Both the position numbers and the translations under genes were made by a program. From assembly GCA_013694635.1 (NCBI GenBank), contig JACDCA010000300.1, positions 1 to 8,359 on the forward strand: DNA of 8,359 bases, in the 5' to 3' direction. Origin of the DNA: Acidobacteriota bacterium (lineage in GTDB: Bacteria; Acidobacteriota; Vicinamibacteria; Vicinamibacterales; 2-12-FULL-66-21). The notes under the pieces were generated by a model. It did no database searches. It worked only from the letters and a program-made list of their open reading frames with translations, and had not been told where the DNA came from. This document shows, in pieces, positions 1 through 6,872 of the stretch (the first letter of the stretch is position 1; every line of letters starts with the position of its first letter).

Positions 1-2894
1 GCGATCAGATCCGCGAGCTCCAGCTGAACGGCCGCTCGTTCATGACGCTCCTCGAGTTGGTGCCGGGCGTGGCCTCGGACTTGCCGGACCGGGCGGATCC
101 GAACACGAATCCGTCGGTGTCGATCAACGGCGCCCGCAGCACCGCCTCGAACTTTAACATCGACGGCGGCAACAATGCCGATGTCATCGTAGGTAGCAGC
201 TCCCTCAACACCTTTACCTCTATCGATACGATCGCCGAAGTCAAAGTCGTCACGTCGACGTTCGCGGCCGAGTACGGGCGCGGCGGTATCTCGCAGGTCA
301 ACGTCGTCACCAAGAGCGGATCCAAGCGCTTCACCGGATCTGCGTACGAGTTCTTCAGGGATGACAAGATGGACGCGCGCGACTACCTGACCCACCAGGT
401 ACTGCCGCTCGAGCTGAACAACTTCGGCTACACGCTGGGCGGTCCCGTGCTGCTGCCCGGCGGGTACAACAAGGATCGAAGCAAGACGTTTTTTTTCTTT
501 TCCAACGAGTACAACAACATCACGACGCGCGGCGAGGCGATCAACACGATCGTTCCGACCGCCCTGGAACGCGACGGTAATTTCAGCGCGCTTGGACCTG
601 GCGCTGACGGCCTTTTCGGGACGTCGGACGATCCGGTGATCGACCCCGGCACCGGGCGCGGGTTCGCCGACGGCACGATTCCCCAGGCCCGGCGCCATCT
701 CGATGCGCTGAAGTTGCTCGCCCTGTACCCGCTGCCGAACTTCCGCGGAGCCGGCTCGATCAACTTCACATCCGCTGCCCCAAGCACGCAGAACTGGCGG
801 CAAGAGCTCATCCGAATCGATCATCATTTTTCCTCGACCTGGAAGATGTACGCGCGCTACGTGCAGGATCATGCGTACATCGATAACCCGTATGGGGGCT
901 CGGCGCTCACCTCGGTGACGACCCGCTTCCCTGGAGTCGCCGCGACCCGGGCGGACCGCCCAGGAAAAAACCTGGTCGTCAACATGACGAACATCATCGG
1001 ACCCTCGTGGCTCAATGAGTTCGGCTTTACGTATGCGCGGCGCATCTTTACGATGAATCCGGTCGGTCCCGACGCCGATCGCGCACACCTGGGCATCAAC
1101 CTCGCGGAGATCTTCCCCGATAACCCGGGAAACGTGATTCCGTCCATCACCCTGGGCTCAGGCCTGGCAACGCTGACCGTCCCCCGGTTCAGTCACAAGC
1201 GGCTCTATAACGTCGAGCTCTCGAATAACGTCACGAAGCTGGCCGGCAGGCACACGCTCAAGGCTGGCGCGCTCTATTCGTTCGGCTTCAATCGGGAGCA
1301 TCCCTTTTCCCCAAACCTGAACGGGTCGTTGACATTCAATACGAGCGCCTCGCGGAACCCGATCGCCAACTTCCTCCTGGGGCTGCCCTCGGCGTACTCG
1401 GAAGTCGAGAATCTGGTCGTGTCACGCGCGAAGTTTTCGATGTTCGAATCATTCGTGCAGGACGATTTCCGCGTGGCCGACCGTCTCACGATCAACGCGG
1501 GCCTGCGCTATTCCGCCTATCTCAACCCGTACGACAAGGATGACGTGCTGACCAATTTCTTGCCGGTACTCTACGATCCGGCGCGTGCGCCGCAGATCGA
1601 CACGGCCGGCCGACCGGTCGCCGGTACCGGCGACCGGCTCAACGGCATTGTCGTCGCCGGCGTCAATTCGCCGTACGGCCGGCGCGTCACGAACAACCAC
1701 ACGAATCTCTTCGGCCCGCGGCTGGGTCTCTCGTGGGATGTGTTCGGCACACAGAAGACCGCACTGCGGGGGGGCTACGGGATCTTTTACACGCGGCCGC
1801 TCCTCGGCACATTTTTGAACAACTCGTTCGGCAATCCCCCGTTCTCACGCTCTGTGTCGATCACAAATCCGTCGCTCGACAACCTCGCCGGGGGGACGGC
1901 GGCGCCGGTCACGGTCCCGAACCTCACGTCACTGGCGGACCCGCTGTACGCCCCGACGATCGAACAGTGGAGCGTCGGCGTCCAGCAGACATTGCCGCTG
2001 CGTTCCACGCTGGGCGTCGCCTACGTCGGTTCACGCGGCCGGCACCTGATGCGGCCCGTGTCGATCAACGACGCGGAGCCCGCAGCGTCGCGCACGGTCC
2101 ACATCAACACCGTGCGGCCCTACCTGGGTTACGGCAACATCAACCAGCGAGAAAGCACGGGATCGAGCAAATACCATTCGCTCCAGGTGAGCCTGAACCG
2201 GCGCCTCTCGGGGCGGTTCTCTCTGGGCCTGGCCTACACGCTCGCCAGGAGCATGGACGACGCGTCGAGCGACCGGAACGACACCGATATCCCCCCTGAC
2301 AATGGCAGCCCGGGCGCCGAGTGGGGTCCCTCGGATTTCGATCGCACGCACGTGTTCACGGGCAACTGGATCTGGCACCTGCCGAACGGCGTACCCGGAT
2401 CTCGGCACCGCGTGCTCGGGGCGGTGGTCAACGGCTGGCAGTTGTCAGGGATCGTGCGCGCGTACTCCGGGAAGCCCTTCGATGTGGTCATGAACCAGGA
2501 TGTCGCCGGCGTAGCCTCGAGCACGAACAACCAGCGTCCCGATGTCATTGGCGACACCAACGGGCCTCGTACCGTGGAGCAATGGTTCAACACGGCGGCC
2601 TTCGCGCGCCCCGCCAGCGGCACCTTCGGGAACATGCGACGCAATAGTCTCCGTGGGCCGGGCGTCAACAAAGTTGACCTCGCGATCTTCAAGAACTTCC
2701 GTCCGCACCAGCGGCTCCGCGTGCAGTTTCGCGCCGAGGCGTTCAACGCTTTCAACACGCCGATCTTCACGACCGTCGGAAGGGCGTTGACGACGACGAC
2801 CACGGGCGTGAATCCGGCGCTCGGCAACTTCGGCGTCGTGACGGGTACGGCCGACGCACGGGTGATGCAGCTCGCGCTGAAGGTCACGTTCTGA
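1..2894 (+). CDS. TonB-dependent receptor (Oar-like), N-terminally partial
   Basis: An outer-membrane active transporter for large substrates such as oligosaccharides, powered by TonB/ExbBD. The frame is already open at base 3 and reads DQIRELQLNGRSF before the first ATG at 42, so that ATG is internal and the true start lies outside the window. The missing part should hold the signal peptide, a carboxypeptidase-like regulatory domain and the TonB box. About 963 residues remain. The plug domain covers roughly the first 115 residues, with the family signatures LNGRSF, LVPGV, SINGARS, NIDGG and YGRGG. A long beta-barrel follows, with the typical SKTFFFFSNEY and RIDHHFSSTWKMYARY segments. The chain ends in KVTF; a terminal Phe is the usual barrel-assembly signal. 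A run of eight T at 489-496 encodes the FFFF segment but the frame is intact. The substrate is unknown; the GH130 fragment just downstream hints at mannosides. The family call is firm. Confidence 0.95.
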   Translation, partial: DQIRELQLNGRSFMTLLELVPGVASDLPDRADPNTNPSVSINGARSTASNFNIDGGNNADVIVGSSSLNTFTSIDTIAEVKVVTSTFAAEYGRGGISQVNVVTKSGSKRFTGSAYEFFRDDKMDARDYLTHQVLPLELNNFGYTLGGPVLLPGGYNKDRSKTFFFFSNEYNNITTRGEAINTIVPTALERDGNFSALGPGADGLFGTSDDPVIDPGTGRGFADGTIPQARRHLDALKLLALYPLPNFRGAGSINFTSAAPSTQNWRQELIRIDHHFSSTWKMYARYVQDHAYIDNPYGGSALTSVTTRFPGVAATRADRPGKNLVVNMTNIIGPSWLNEFGFTYARRIFTMNPVGPDADRAHLGINLAEIFPDNPGNVIPSITLGSGLATLTVPRFSHKRLYNVELSNNVTKLAGRHTLKAGALYSFGFNREHPFSPNLNGSLTFNTSASRNPIANFLLGLPSAYSEVENLVVSRAKFSMFESFVQDDFRVADRLTINAGLRYSAYLNPYDKDDVLTNFLPVLYDPARAPQIDTAGRPVAGTGDRLNGIVVAGVNSPYGRRVTNNHTNLFGPRLGLSWDVFGTQKTALRGGYGIFYTRPLLGTFLNNSFGNPPFSRSVSITNPSLDNLAGGTAAPVTVPNLTSLADPLYAPTIEQWSVGVQQTLPLRSTLGVAYVGSRGRHLMRPVSINDAEPAASRTVHINTVRPYLGYGNINQRESTGSSKYHSLQVSLNRRLSGRFSLGLAYTLARSMDDASSDRNDTDIPPDNGSPGAEWGPSDFDRTHVFTGNWIWHLPNGVPGSRHRVLGAVVNGWQLSGIVRAYSGKPFDVVMNQDVAGVASSTNNQRPDVIGDTNGPRTVEQWFNTAAFARPASGTFGNMRRNSLRGPGVNKVDLAIFKNFRPHQRLRVQFRAEAFNAFNTPIFTTVGRALTTTTTGVNPALGNFGVVTGTADARVMQLALKVTF

Positions 2895-2993
2895 TCACGG
2901 ACCGCGCGTCCGAAAACCCCATCCTCACCCCTGCCATGGTTCGGCCGTCGAGCCCTGACCTCGAGGTCGTCGGCGTGTTCAACCCGGGCGTCA
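2891..2993 (+). pseudogene. GH130-like glycosidase/phosphorylase, N-terminal fragment only
   Basis: Just after the receptor, frame 2 reads ITDRASENPILTP and then PDLEVVGVFNPGVI. This resembles the start of GH130 proteins (beta-mannoside phosphorylases and related hydrolases), which begin with NPILTP and reach a VFNPG motif about 20-30 residues in. After about base 2990 the similarity stops: the expected GDEVxLLLRVAE stretch and catalytic domain are absent, and nitrilase-like sequence starts in a different frame. The frame stays open to 3322, but that part is a shadow. There is no ATG. A CTG at 2891, with GAAGG at 2879-2883 seven bases upstream, overlaps the receptor stop as CTGA and may have been the start. 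The family call rests on a short motif match recalled from memory. About 35 of an expected 300-plus residues remain, so it cannot be active. Confidence 0.55.
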
Positions 2994-3443
2994 TACGACA
3001 CGTACATGGATCCGTGGGGGGCCACGGAACCGATGAACTGGTGGTCCGTTGTGAACCGTTGCCGGGCCATCGAGAACATGTCGTACGTGGTGGCCGCGAA
3101 CCAGCGTGCGAGTCTCCGGCACAATCCGCCGTACTCGAGGCTGGGTGGCAGCCAGGTCGTGGATTTCGATGGGAGGATGCTTGCGGAAGCGTCTCCAGGT
3201 CCCGGCGAGCGGATCGTCGTGGCCCCAATCGACATCAGCGCCCTGCGCCACGAGCGGGCAACCAGGCGGGGCCATCACATGCTGTCGCACCTGCGGACGG
3301 AAGCCTATCCCGTCTATCGTGAGCACCAGTACCCGCCCGTCTCTGCGGGCGTGGCGGCACCCACGCTCTCCTACGAGCGCAACGTGGAATTCATCGACCA
3401 GGCGAAGAGAACGGTCCCTCCGGTTCCCGACCGCCAGTCCTGA
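2994..3443 (+). pseudogene. Nitrilase-family carbon-nitrogen hydrolase, C-terminal fragment
   Basis: The frame from about 2994 (YDTYMDPWG; first ATG at 3006) to the TGA at 3441-3443 encodes the C-terminal half of a carbon-nitrogen hydrolase (nitrilase superfamily). Visible signatures are RCRAIENMSYVVAANQ, GGSQVVDFDGRMLAEA, then VVAPIDISALRHER and LRTEAYPVY. In this superfamily the catalytic Glu, Lys and Cys all lie upstream of the RAIEN segment, so none is present and the piece cannot hydrolyse nitriles or amides. Upstream, the same frame runs without a convincing family match back to the receptor stop, and a GH130-like head occupies frame 2. No Shine-Dalgarno sequence stands before the ATG at 3006. 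It is most likely a deletion remnant, though a 145-residue product could be made. It ends 22 bases before the convergent DUF1080 gene. Confidence 0.7.
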
Positions 3444-3465
3444 CCGGTTCCGGCCGGTGCGAGGG

Positions 3466-4266
3466 TCAGCGCCTGCCGCCCGGAGGCAGCTCCCGCAGGG
3501 AGATGTTCCGGAACTGCACCAGGCTGGGCGGACTCGTCCAGACGCCGTCCTTCGACGCGCCGTGATGCTGCAGGGCCAGGGGTCCGCGCAGCGGCACACC
3601 CGACAGCTCCGCCTTGTCGATCACCGTCTGCCCGTTGAGGACCACGGTGAGACGGGTGCCGCGCATCGTGATCTCGAACGTGTTCCACTCGCCGATGTCG
3701 CGGTCCGCATTCACGCGCGGGGTGACCGACGCGCGGACGGCTGCGGCCATCGCGGCGTCGGTGCGATAGCCATACACCTCCCCTGAACCGATGGGCCAAC
3801 ACCAGATGTTGACCTGTGCCTTGTTGGACCCGCGCAGGAAAATACCGGAGTCCGAATCAGGAACGGGAATGCGGATGTCCCGCCCCTCGGCATTCTTCTT
3901 GTGCGTGCCGTCGAACCGGATGATCGGCACGTTCGGATTGACGTACGGTGTGCTCTTGAGGCGCCAGTCGAGACGCAGCACGAAGTCGCTGTAGCTCCGC
4001 TCCGTCCAGAGGTGCTTGTCTCCCGGCGCTTCGCTGGCCGCGTCGTAATCGATGACGCCGTCGACCACCTTCCAGTGTCCGTTATCCCCTTCGGGCACCT
4101 TCCAGCCGGCAAGATCGCGGCCGTTGAACAGCGACGTCCCCTTCGTCCGTCCCGGCTGCGCGGTCTGCGCGCCGGCATAGGAGGACGCGAAAAGAGCAGC
4201 GACAAAAGCCAATGTGACAAAGAGTTGTGTGTGCATGCCGGTCCCCAGCCTACAGCGGGTTTTCAC
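3466..4266 (-). CDS. Exported DUF1080 / 3-keto-disaccharide hydrolase-like protein
   Basis: A secreted protein of PF06439, a concanavalin-like beta-sandwich family now named 3-keto-disaccharide hydrolase. A signal peptide (hydrophobic LFVTLAFVAALFASSYAGA, likely cut after AGA) precedes one domain from about residue 40 (GTSLFNGRDLAGWKV) to the end (VQFRNISLREL). Other family marks are DSGIFLRG, VNIWCWPIGSGEVYG, EWNTFEITMRGTRLTVVLNG and GPLALQHHG. Two starts are possible. The GTG at 4266 overlaps the upstream phosphodiesterase stop as GTGA and gives a basic n-region (MKTRCR). The ATG at 4236 has GGGGA five bases upstream but leaves the uncharged n-region MHTQ. I use the GTG for the charge and the coupling. 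It is the second gene of a minus-strand pair and probably acts in the periplasm on oxidised glycosides or glycans. The family is firm; the substrate is unknown. Confidence 0.88.
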   Translation of the reverse strand: MKTRCRLGTGMHTQLFVTLAFVAALFASSYAGAQTAQPGRTKGTSLFNGRDLAGWKVPEGDNGHWKVVDGVIDYDAASEAPGDKHLWTERSYSDFVLRLDWRLKSTPYVNPNVPIIRFDGTHKKNAEGRDIRIPVPDSDSGIFLRGSNKAQVNIWCWPIGSGEVYGYRTDAAMAAAVRASVTPRVNADRDIGEWNTFEITMRGTRLTVVLNGQTVIDKAELSGVPLRGPLALQHHGASKDGVWTSPPSLVQFRNISLRELPPGGRR

Positions 4267-5675
4267 CGATCACGACGCCGTCCTTTATCCGGCGCCGACA
4301 GGATGGCGTCTATTGGCGCACCGGCCGCCGACATCCGCAAATCGAGCAGCGCCGCGATGGTCGGCGCCACTTGCACCGCCGAGACTCGCTCCACCCGAAC
4401 GCCGGGTCGAATGCCATACCCCCACGCGACGAAGATCGAGTCCATGGCTGGATCGGTATTCAGCGCGCCATGAAACCCCGCTGGCTGCGGGTTGTCCACG
4501 ACGTCATCACCGTCAGCCGAGCCGGAGAAACTGTGGTCGTCCGCGGCGACGAGCACCAGATCCCCCATCTGTGCATTTCGGTCGGGCGCGGGGTAGCCGA
4601 GCGCGGCAAACTCCGCAGGCTCGAGGACCCTCGCGATCCCCGGCGCACCGCGAAACAGCTGCGCAAGTTTCGGGACGAGCCGCTCGCGGTTCTCGAGCGC
4701 GTACACCATCGCGGTGCCTCCCTCGGAAATCACGAAGGCATCGCCAGGCATGTTCCTGCCGGCGTCATCGACCTGGAGAAGCCCGGCCCTGCGCAGTATC
4801 GCATTGGGACGAATGCTGCGAGTGGCTGTCTTGAACCCGTGGTCCGAAACTACCATGACCGTCGTACGGTCTTTCATCGGCGATCGACGCACCGCTTCGA
4901 TCACCCGGGCGAGCTGGGCGTCCACAAATCCAATGGTCGCGTAGGCAGCAGGCGTTCCAGGGCCGTACCGGTGATGTGTGCTGTCGAGCGCCAGCAGATG
5001 CAGCATCAGCAGATTCGGCTGATGCCGCTCGATGATGTGCACGGCGGCGGTGGTCCAGGTCTGGTCCTTGGCGACAATGTTCATTTTGGCGAAACGGTCG
5101 ATTACGCCGGGGGCCGCCAGCCCCGCCGCGATCAGCTCGCGGGCGATTGATCCCTTGGGGTCGGGACGTTCCGCGAAGTCCCACGTGATAGTCCCCGGAT
5201 TCTGGATGGCGACCCAGTCCACCTGCGCCGTCGACAGACCGGCGCGAAAGGCCGCGTCGTAGACGGTCTCCACGCGGACCATCTCCGCCTTGTCGCGCCA
5301 CGGTTCGATTCGCGGCAGCGCGCCCGGCTGGCGGATCAGCAGGCCGTTGAAGAGCACCCCATGGACGTCCGGCAAGACCCCCGTGACGAATGTGGTGTGG
5401 GTGGGCCACGTGACTGCCGGGTTGACACCCGTCATCCCCTTCGCACTGGCGCCGCTGGCGATCAACGCGCGTAGCGCGGGCGCAGGCAGATCGGGATCAG
5501 CGAGCGCGGCGGCGGGAAATCCGTCGAGGCTCACGAGCACCACCGCCGGCGAGTTCGCCGCTCCGGGCTTCCCCTGGGGCGTCCCGGTCCGGTCCGGTGC
5601 GCCTGCGTGTGTGGCCACCAGCAGGAGGGCGGCGGCCGCCGAAACAGAGATCGGTAAGCGATGGATGCGTTTCAT
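4263..5675 (-). CDS. Exported NPP-type phosphodiesterase (alkaline phosphatase superfamily)
   Basis: A 470-residue type I phosphodiesterase/nucleotide pyrophosphatase (PF01663), a two-metal hydrolase of phosphodiester or pyrophosphate bonds. A Sec signal peptide covers residues 1-26 (basic MKRIHR, then SAAAALLLVATHAGA). The active-site set looks complete: D51 in VSLDGF, nucleophile T89 in VTWPTHTTF, N110 in LFNG, D231 and H235 in ALDSTHHRYG, D278 and H279 in VVSDHG, and H402 in GFHGA. Length and motif order suit a full, working enzyme in the periplasm or outside the cell. No Shine-Dalgarno sequence precedes the ATG, but a TACACT box lies nine bases upstream, so the message may be leaderless. 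Its TGA overlaps the GTG of the DUF1080 gene, so the two are probably one operon. Candidate substrates include nucleotides, nucleotide sugars and phosphodiester-decorated glycans; sequence alone cannot choose. Confidence 0.92.
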   Translation of the reverse strand: MKRIHRLPISVSAAAALLLVATHAGAPDRTGTPQGKPGAANSPAVVLVSLDGFPAAALADPDLPAPALRALIASGASAKGMTGVNPAVTWPTHTTFVTGVLPDVHGVLFNGLLIRQPGALPRIEPWRDKAEMVRVETVYDAAFRAGLSTAQVDWVAIQNPGTITWDFAERPDPKGSIARELIAAGLAAPGVIDRFAKMNIVAKDQTWTTAAVHIIERHQPNLLMLHLLALDSTHHRYGPGTPAAYATIGFVDAQLARVIEAVRRSPMKDRTTVMVVSDHGFKTATRSIRPNAILRRAGLLQVDDAGRNMPGDAFVISEGGTAMVYALENRERLVPKLAQLFRGAPGIARVLEPAEFAALGYPAPDRNAQMGDLVLVAADDHSFSGSADGDDVVDNPQPAGFHGALNTDPAMDSIFVAWGYGIRPGVRVERVSAVQVAPTIAALLDLRMSAAGAPIDAILSAPDKGRRRDR

Positions 5676-5684
5676 GGCGGTGCT

Positions 5685-5690
5685 AGTGTA
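5685..5690 (-). promoter_or_regulatory. Candidate -10 box of a leaderless phosphodiesterase transcript
   Basis: On the minus strand TACACT, which fits the TANNNT form of a sigma-70 -10 element, ends nine bases before the phosphodiesterase ATG. That spacing would put the transcript start on or next to the ATG, which fits the lack of a Shine-Dalgarno sequence. No good -35 box is visible 16-18 bases upstream, and six-base matches arise by chance, so this is tentative. Confidence 0.25.
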
Positions 5691-5696
5691 GGCTAC

Positions 5697-5727
5697 CGCG
5701 GGTGTCGCTGCTTGGGCGGCACCCGCG
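5697..5727 (+). promoter_or_regulatory. GC-rich hairpin in the leader of the oxidoreductase operon
   Basis: CGCGGGTG (5697-5704) and CACCCGCG (5720-5727) are perfect inverted repeats. In plus-strand RNA the stem extends inward by five pairs (TCGCT with GGCGG, two of them G-U), giving 13 pairs around the 5-base loop GCTTG. The G-U pairs become A-C mismatches on the other strand, so the fold favours the plus-strand transcript. It lies in the 77-bp divergent region, 16 bases before the GGGAG ribosome-binding site. No T-tract follows, so it is not a standard terminator. As DNA, the repeat could be an operator between the divergent genes. Its role is unknown. Confidence 0.4.
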
Positions 5728-5752
5728 CACGGACGGCAGATCTGGGAGCACC

Positions 5753-6865
5753 ATGCCGACGACGACTGGCAGGCTGGGGGTTGGGATCTACGGAATCGGC
5801 TGGTGCGCGTCGCAGCATATCGTCGCGTTCCAGAAAAATCCGCAGGCCGAGGTGACCTGGCTCTGCGGGCGCGATGAGGCGCGCGTGCGGGCGAGCCTGA
5901 CGAAATACGAGCTGCACCTTCCCGACGCGCGGACGACGACGCGTTTCGAAGACCTGCTGGCGGCGCCCGATGTAGACATAGTAGTCATCACCACTCCGAA
6001 CCACCTCCACGCCGCAGAGGCGATCGCGGCGGCCGGGGCGGGCAAGCACATCGTGCTCGAGAAGCCGACGGGTCTTGACGAGCATGAGCTGGTGGGCATC
6101 CGCGACGCGGTGCGGCGCGCCGGCGTCCGGACGATCGTCTCGTTCGAGCTGCGCTACAACCCGCTGCTCCGGTTCGCGCGGTGGATGCGGGCGTCCGGAC
6201 ACCTGGGCAACATCCGGTTCGCACGGGCGCAGTACCTGTCGCGGGTCACCGACTGGTATGCGGGCTGGGACTGGGTCCGCACGCGCGAAAGCGGCCGGAG
6301 TCACCTGCTGGCGGCGGGCTGCCACGCGGTGGACGCGCTGCGCTGGTGCGCGGGGCGCGAAGCCACCGAGGTCAGCGCGTTTCACACTCATTTCACGGAA
6401 GGCTATGAGTGGCCCACGTCGATCGTCGTCAACATGATGCTCGAAGGCGGAGCGCTGGGGCACGTGACGAGCTCGACCGACTTCATGATGCCGTACACGT
6501 TCCAGATCGAGCTGATGGGCGATCGTGCGACGCTGCGGCAGGACCTGCTGCAGTGGCAGGACACCCCGCTCGACGTCGGGGAGTTGTCCGCAGCGAACCC
6601 GTTTGCGGACGTGAAGCTCGAGGCGTCCACCGATCCCGGCGGGCGTCCGGCGATCCGGATCCGCTGCGCGATGCCGGATTCGGCAGATGTGAGCCACCAC
6701 CCGTTCCAGGCAGAGATCGACGAACTCGTGACGTGTGTGCTCGACGGGCGCGAGACATCCATCAGTGTCTTCGACGCGCAGAAAACCATGGAGATCTGTC
6801 TGGCCGCGGACCGCTCCGCGGAACTGGGCGGCCGCCCGGTCGCCCTGCCGCTTATTGCCGATTGA
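5753..6865 (+). CDS. Cytoplasmic Gfo/Idh/MocA family oxidoreductase
   Basis: A 370-residue NAD(P)-dependent sugar-type dehydrogenase of normal length for the family. The ATG at 5753 has GGGAG at 5744-5748 four bases upstream. A GTG at 5702 in the same frame is rejected because it lies inside the hairpin and adds a poor N terminus. The Rossmann domain spans roughly residues 6-125, with the dinucleotide loop GIYGIGWCA (G11, G14, G16), the TTPNHLHAA turn (80-88) and the hallmark E103-K104-P105, whose Lys is the usual catalytic or substrate-contacting residue. The C-terminal alpha/beta domain carries GCHAVDALRW with H191 and D194. There is no signal peptide, so it is cytoplasmic. It is first in an operon with a Tat-exported homologue seven bases downstream. 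The exact sugar, inositol or glycoside substrate cannot be told. Confidence 0.92.
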   Translation: MPTTTGRLGVGIYGIGWCASQHIVAFQKNPQAEVTWLCGRDEARVRASLTKYELHLPDARTTTRFEDLLAAPDVDIVVITTPNHLHAAEAIAAAGAGKHIVLEKPTGLDEHELVGIRDAVRRAGVRTIVSFELRYNPLLRFARWMRASGHLGNIRFARAQYLSRVTDWYAGWDWVRTRESGRSHLLAAGCHAVDALRWCAGREATEVSAFHTHFTEGYEWPTSIVVNMMLEGGALGHVTSSTDFMMPYTFQIELMGDRATLRQDLLQWQDTPLDVGELSAANPFADVKLEASTDPGGRPAIRIRCAMPDSADVSHHPFQAEIDELVTCVLDGRETSISVFDAQKTMEICLAADRSAELGGRPVALPLIAD

Positions 6866-6872
6866 GGATCCA

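Noticed and set aside
42..44. ATG at 42 as the receptor start
   Set aside because: Conserved plug-domain sequence (NGRSF and preceding residues) is already encoded upstream in the same frame, so this Met is internal.
2898..2912. Small hairpin CGGAC/GTCCG just after the receptor stop
   Set aside because: It has five pairs, no following T-tract, and lies within the GH130-like coding fragment, so it is not a convincing terminator.
2234..3235. A 333-codon minus-strand frame running from the receptor gene into the gap
   Set aside because: It overlaps the receptor and both remnants without any recognisable motif; the plus-strand family matches explain the region better.
3443..3458. Inverted repeat ACCGG/CCGGT at the convergent gene ends, a possible terminator
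   Set aside because: The stem is only 5 bp with no T-tract on either strand, so it is not distinguishable from chance in GC-rich DNA.
6735..6872. Longer start at 6735 for the Tat-exported oxidoreductase
   Set aside because: It would overlap the upstream gene by about 130 bases and bury the Tat signal; the ATG at 6873 has a good ribosome-binding site and puts the twin-arginine motif at the N terminus.
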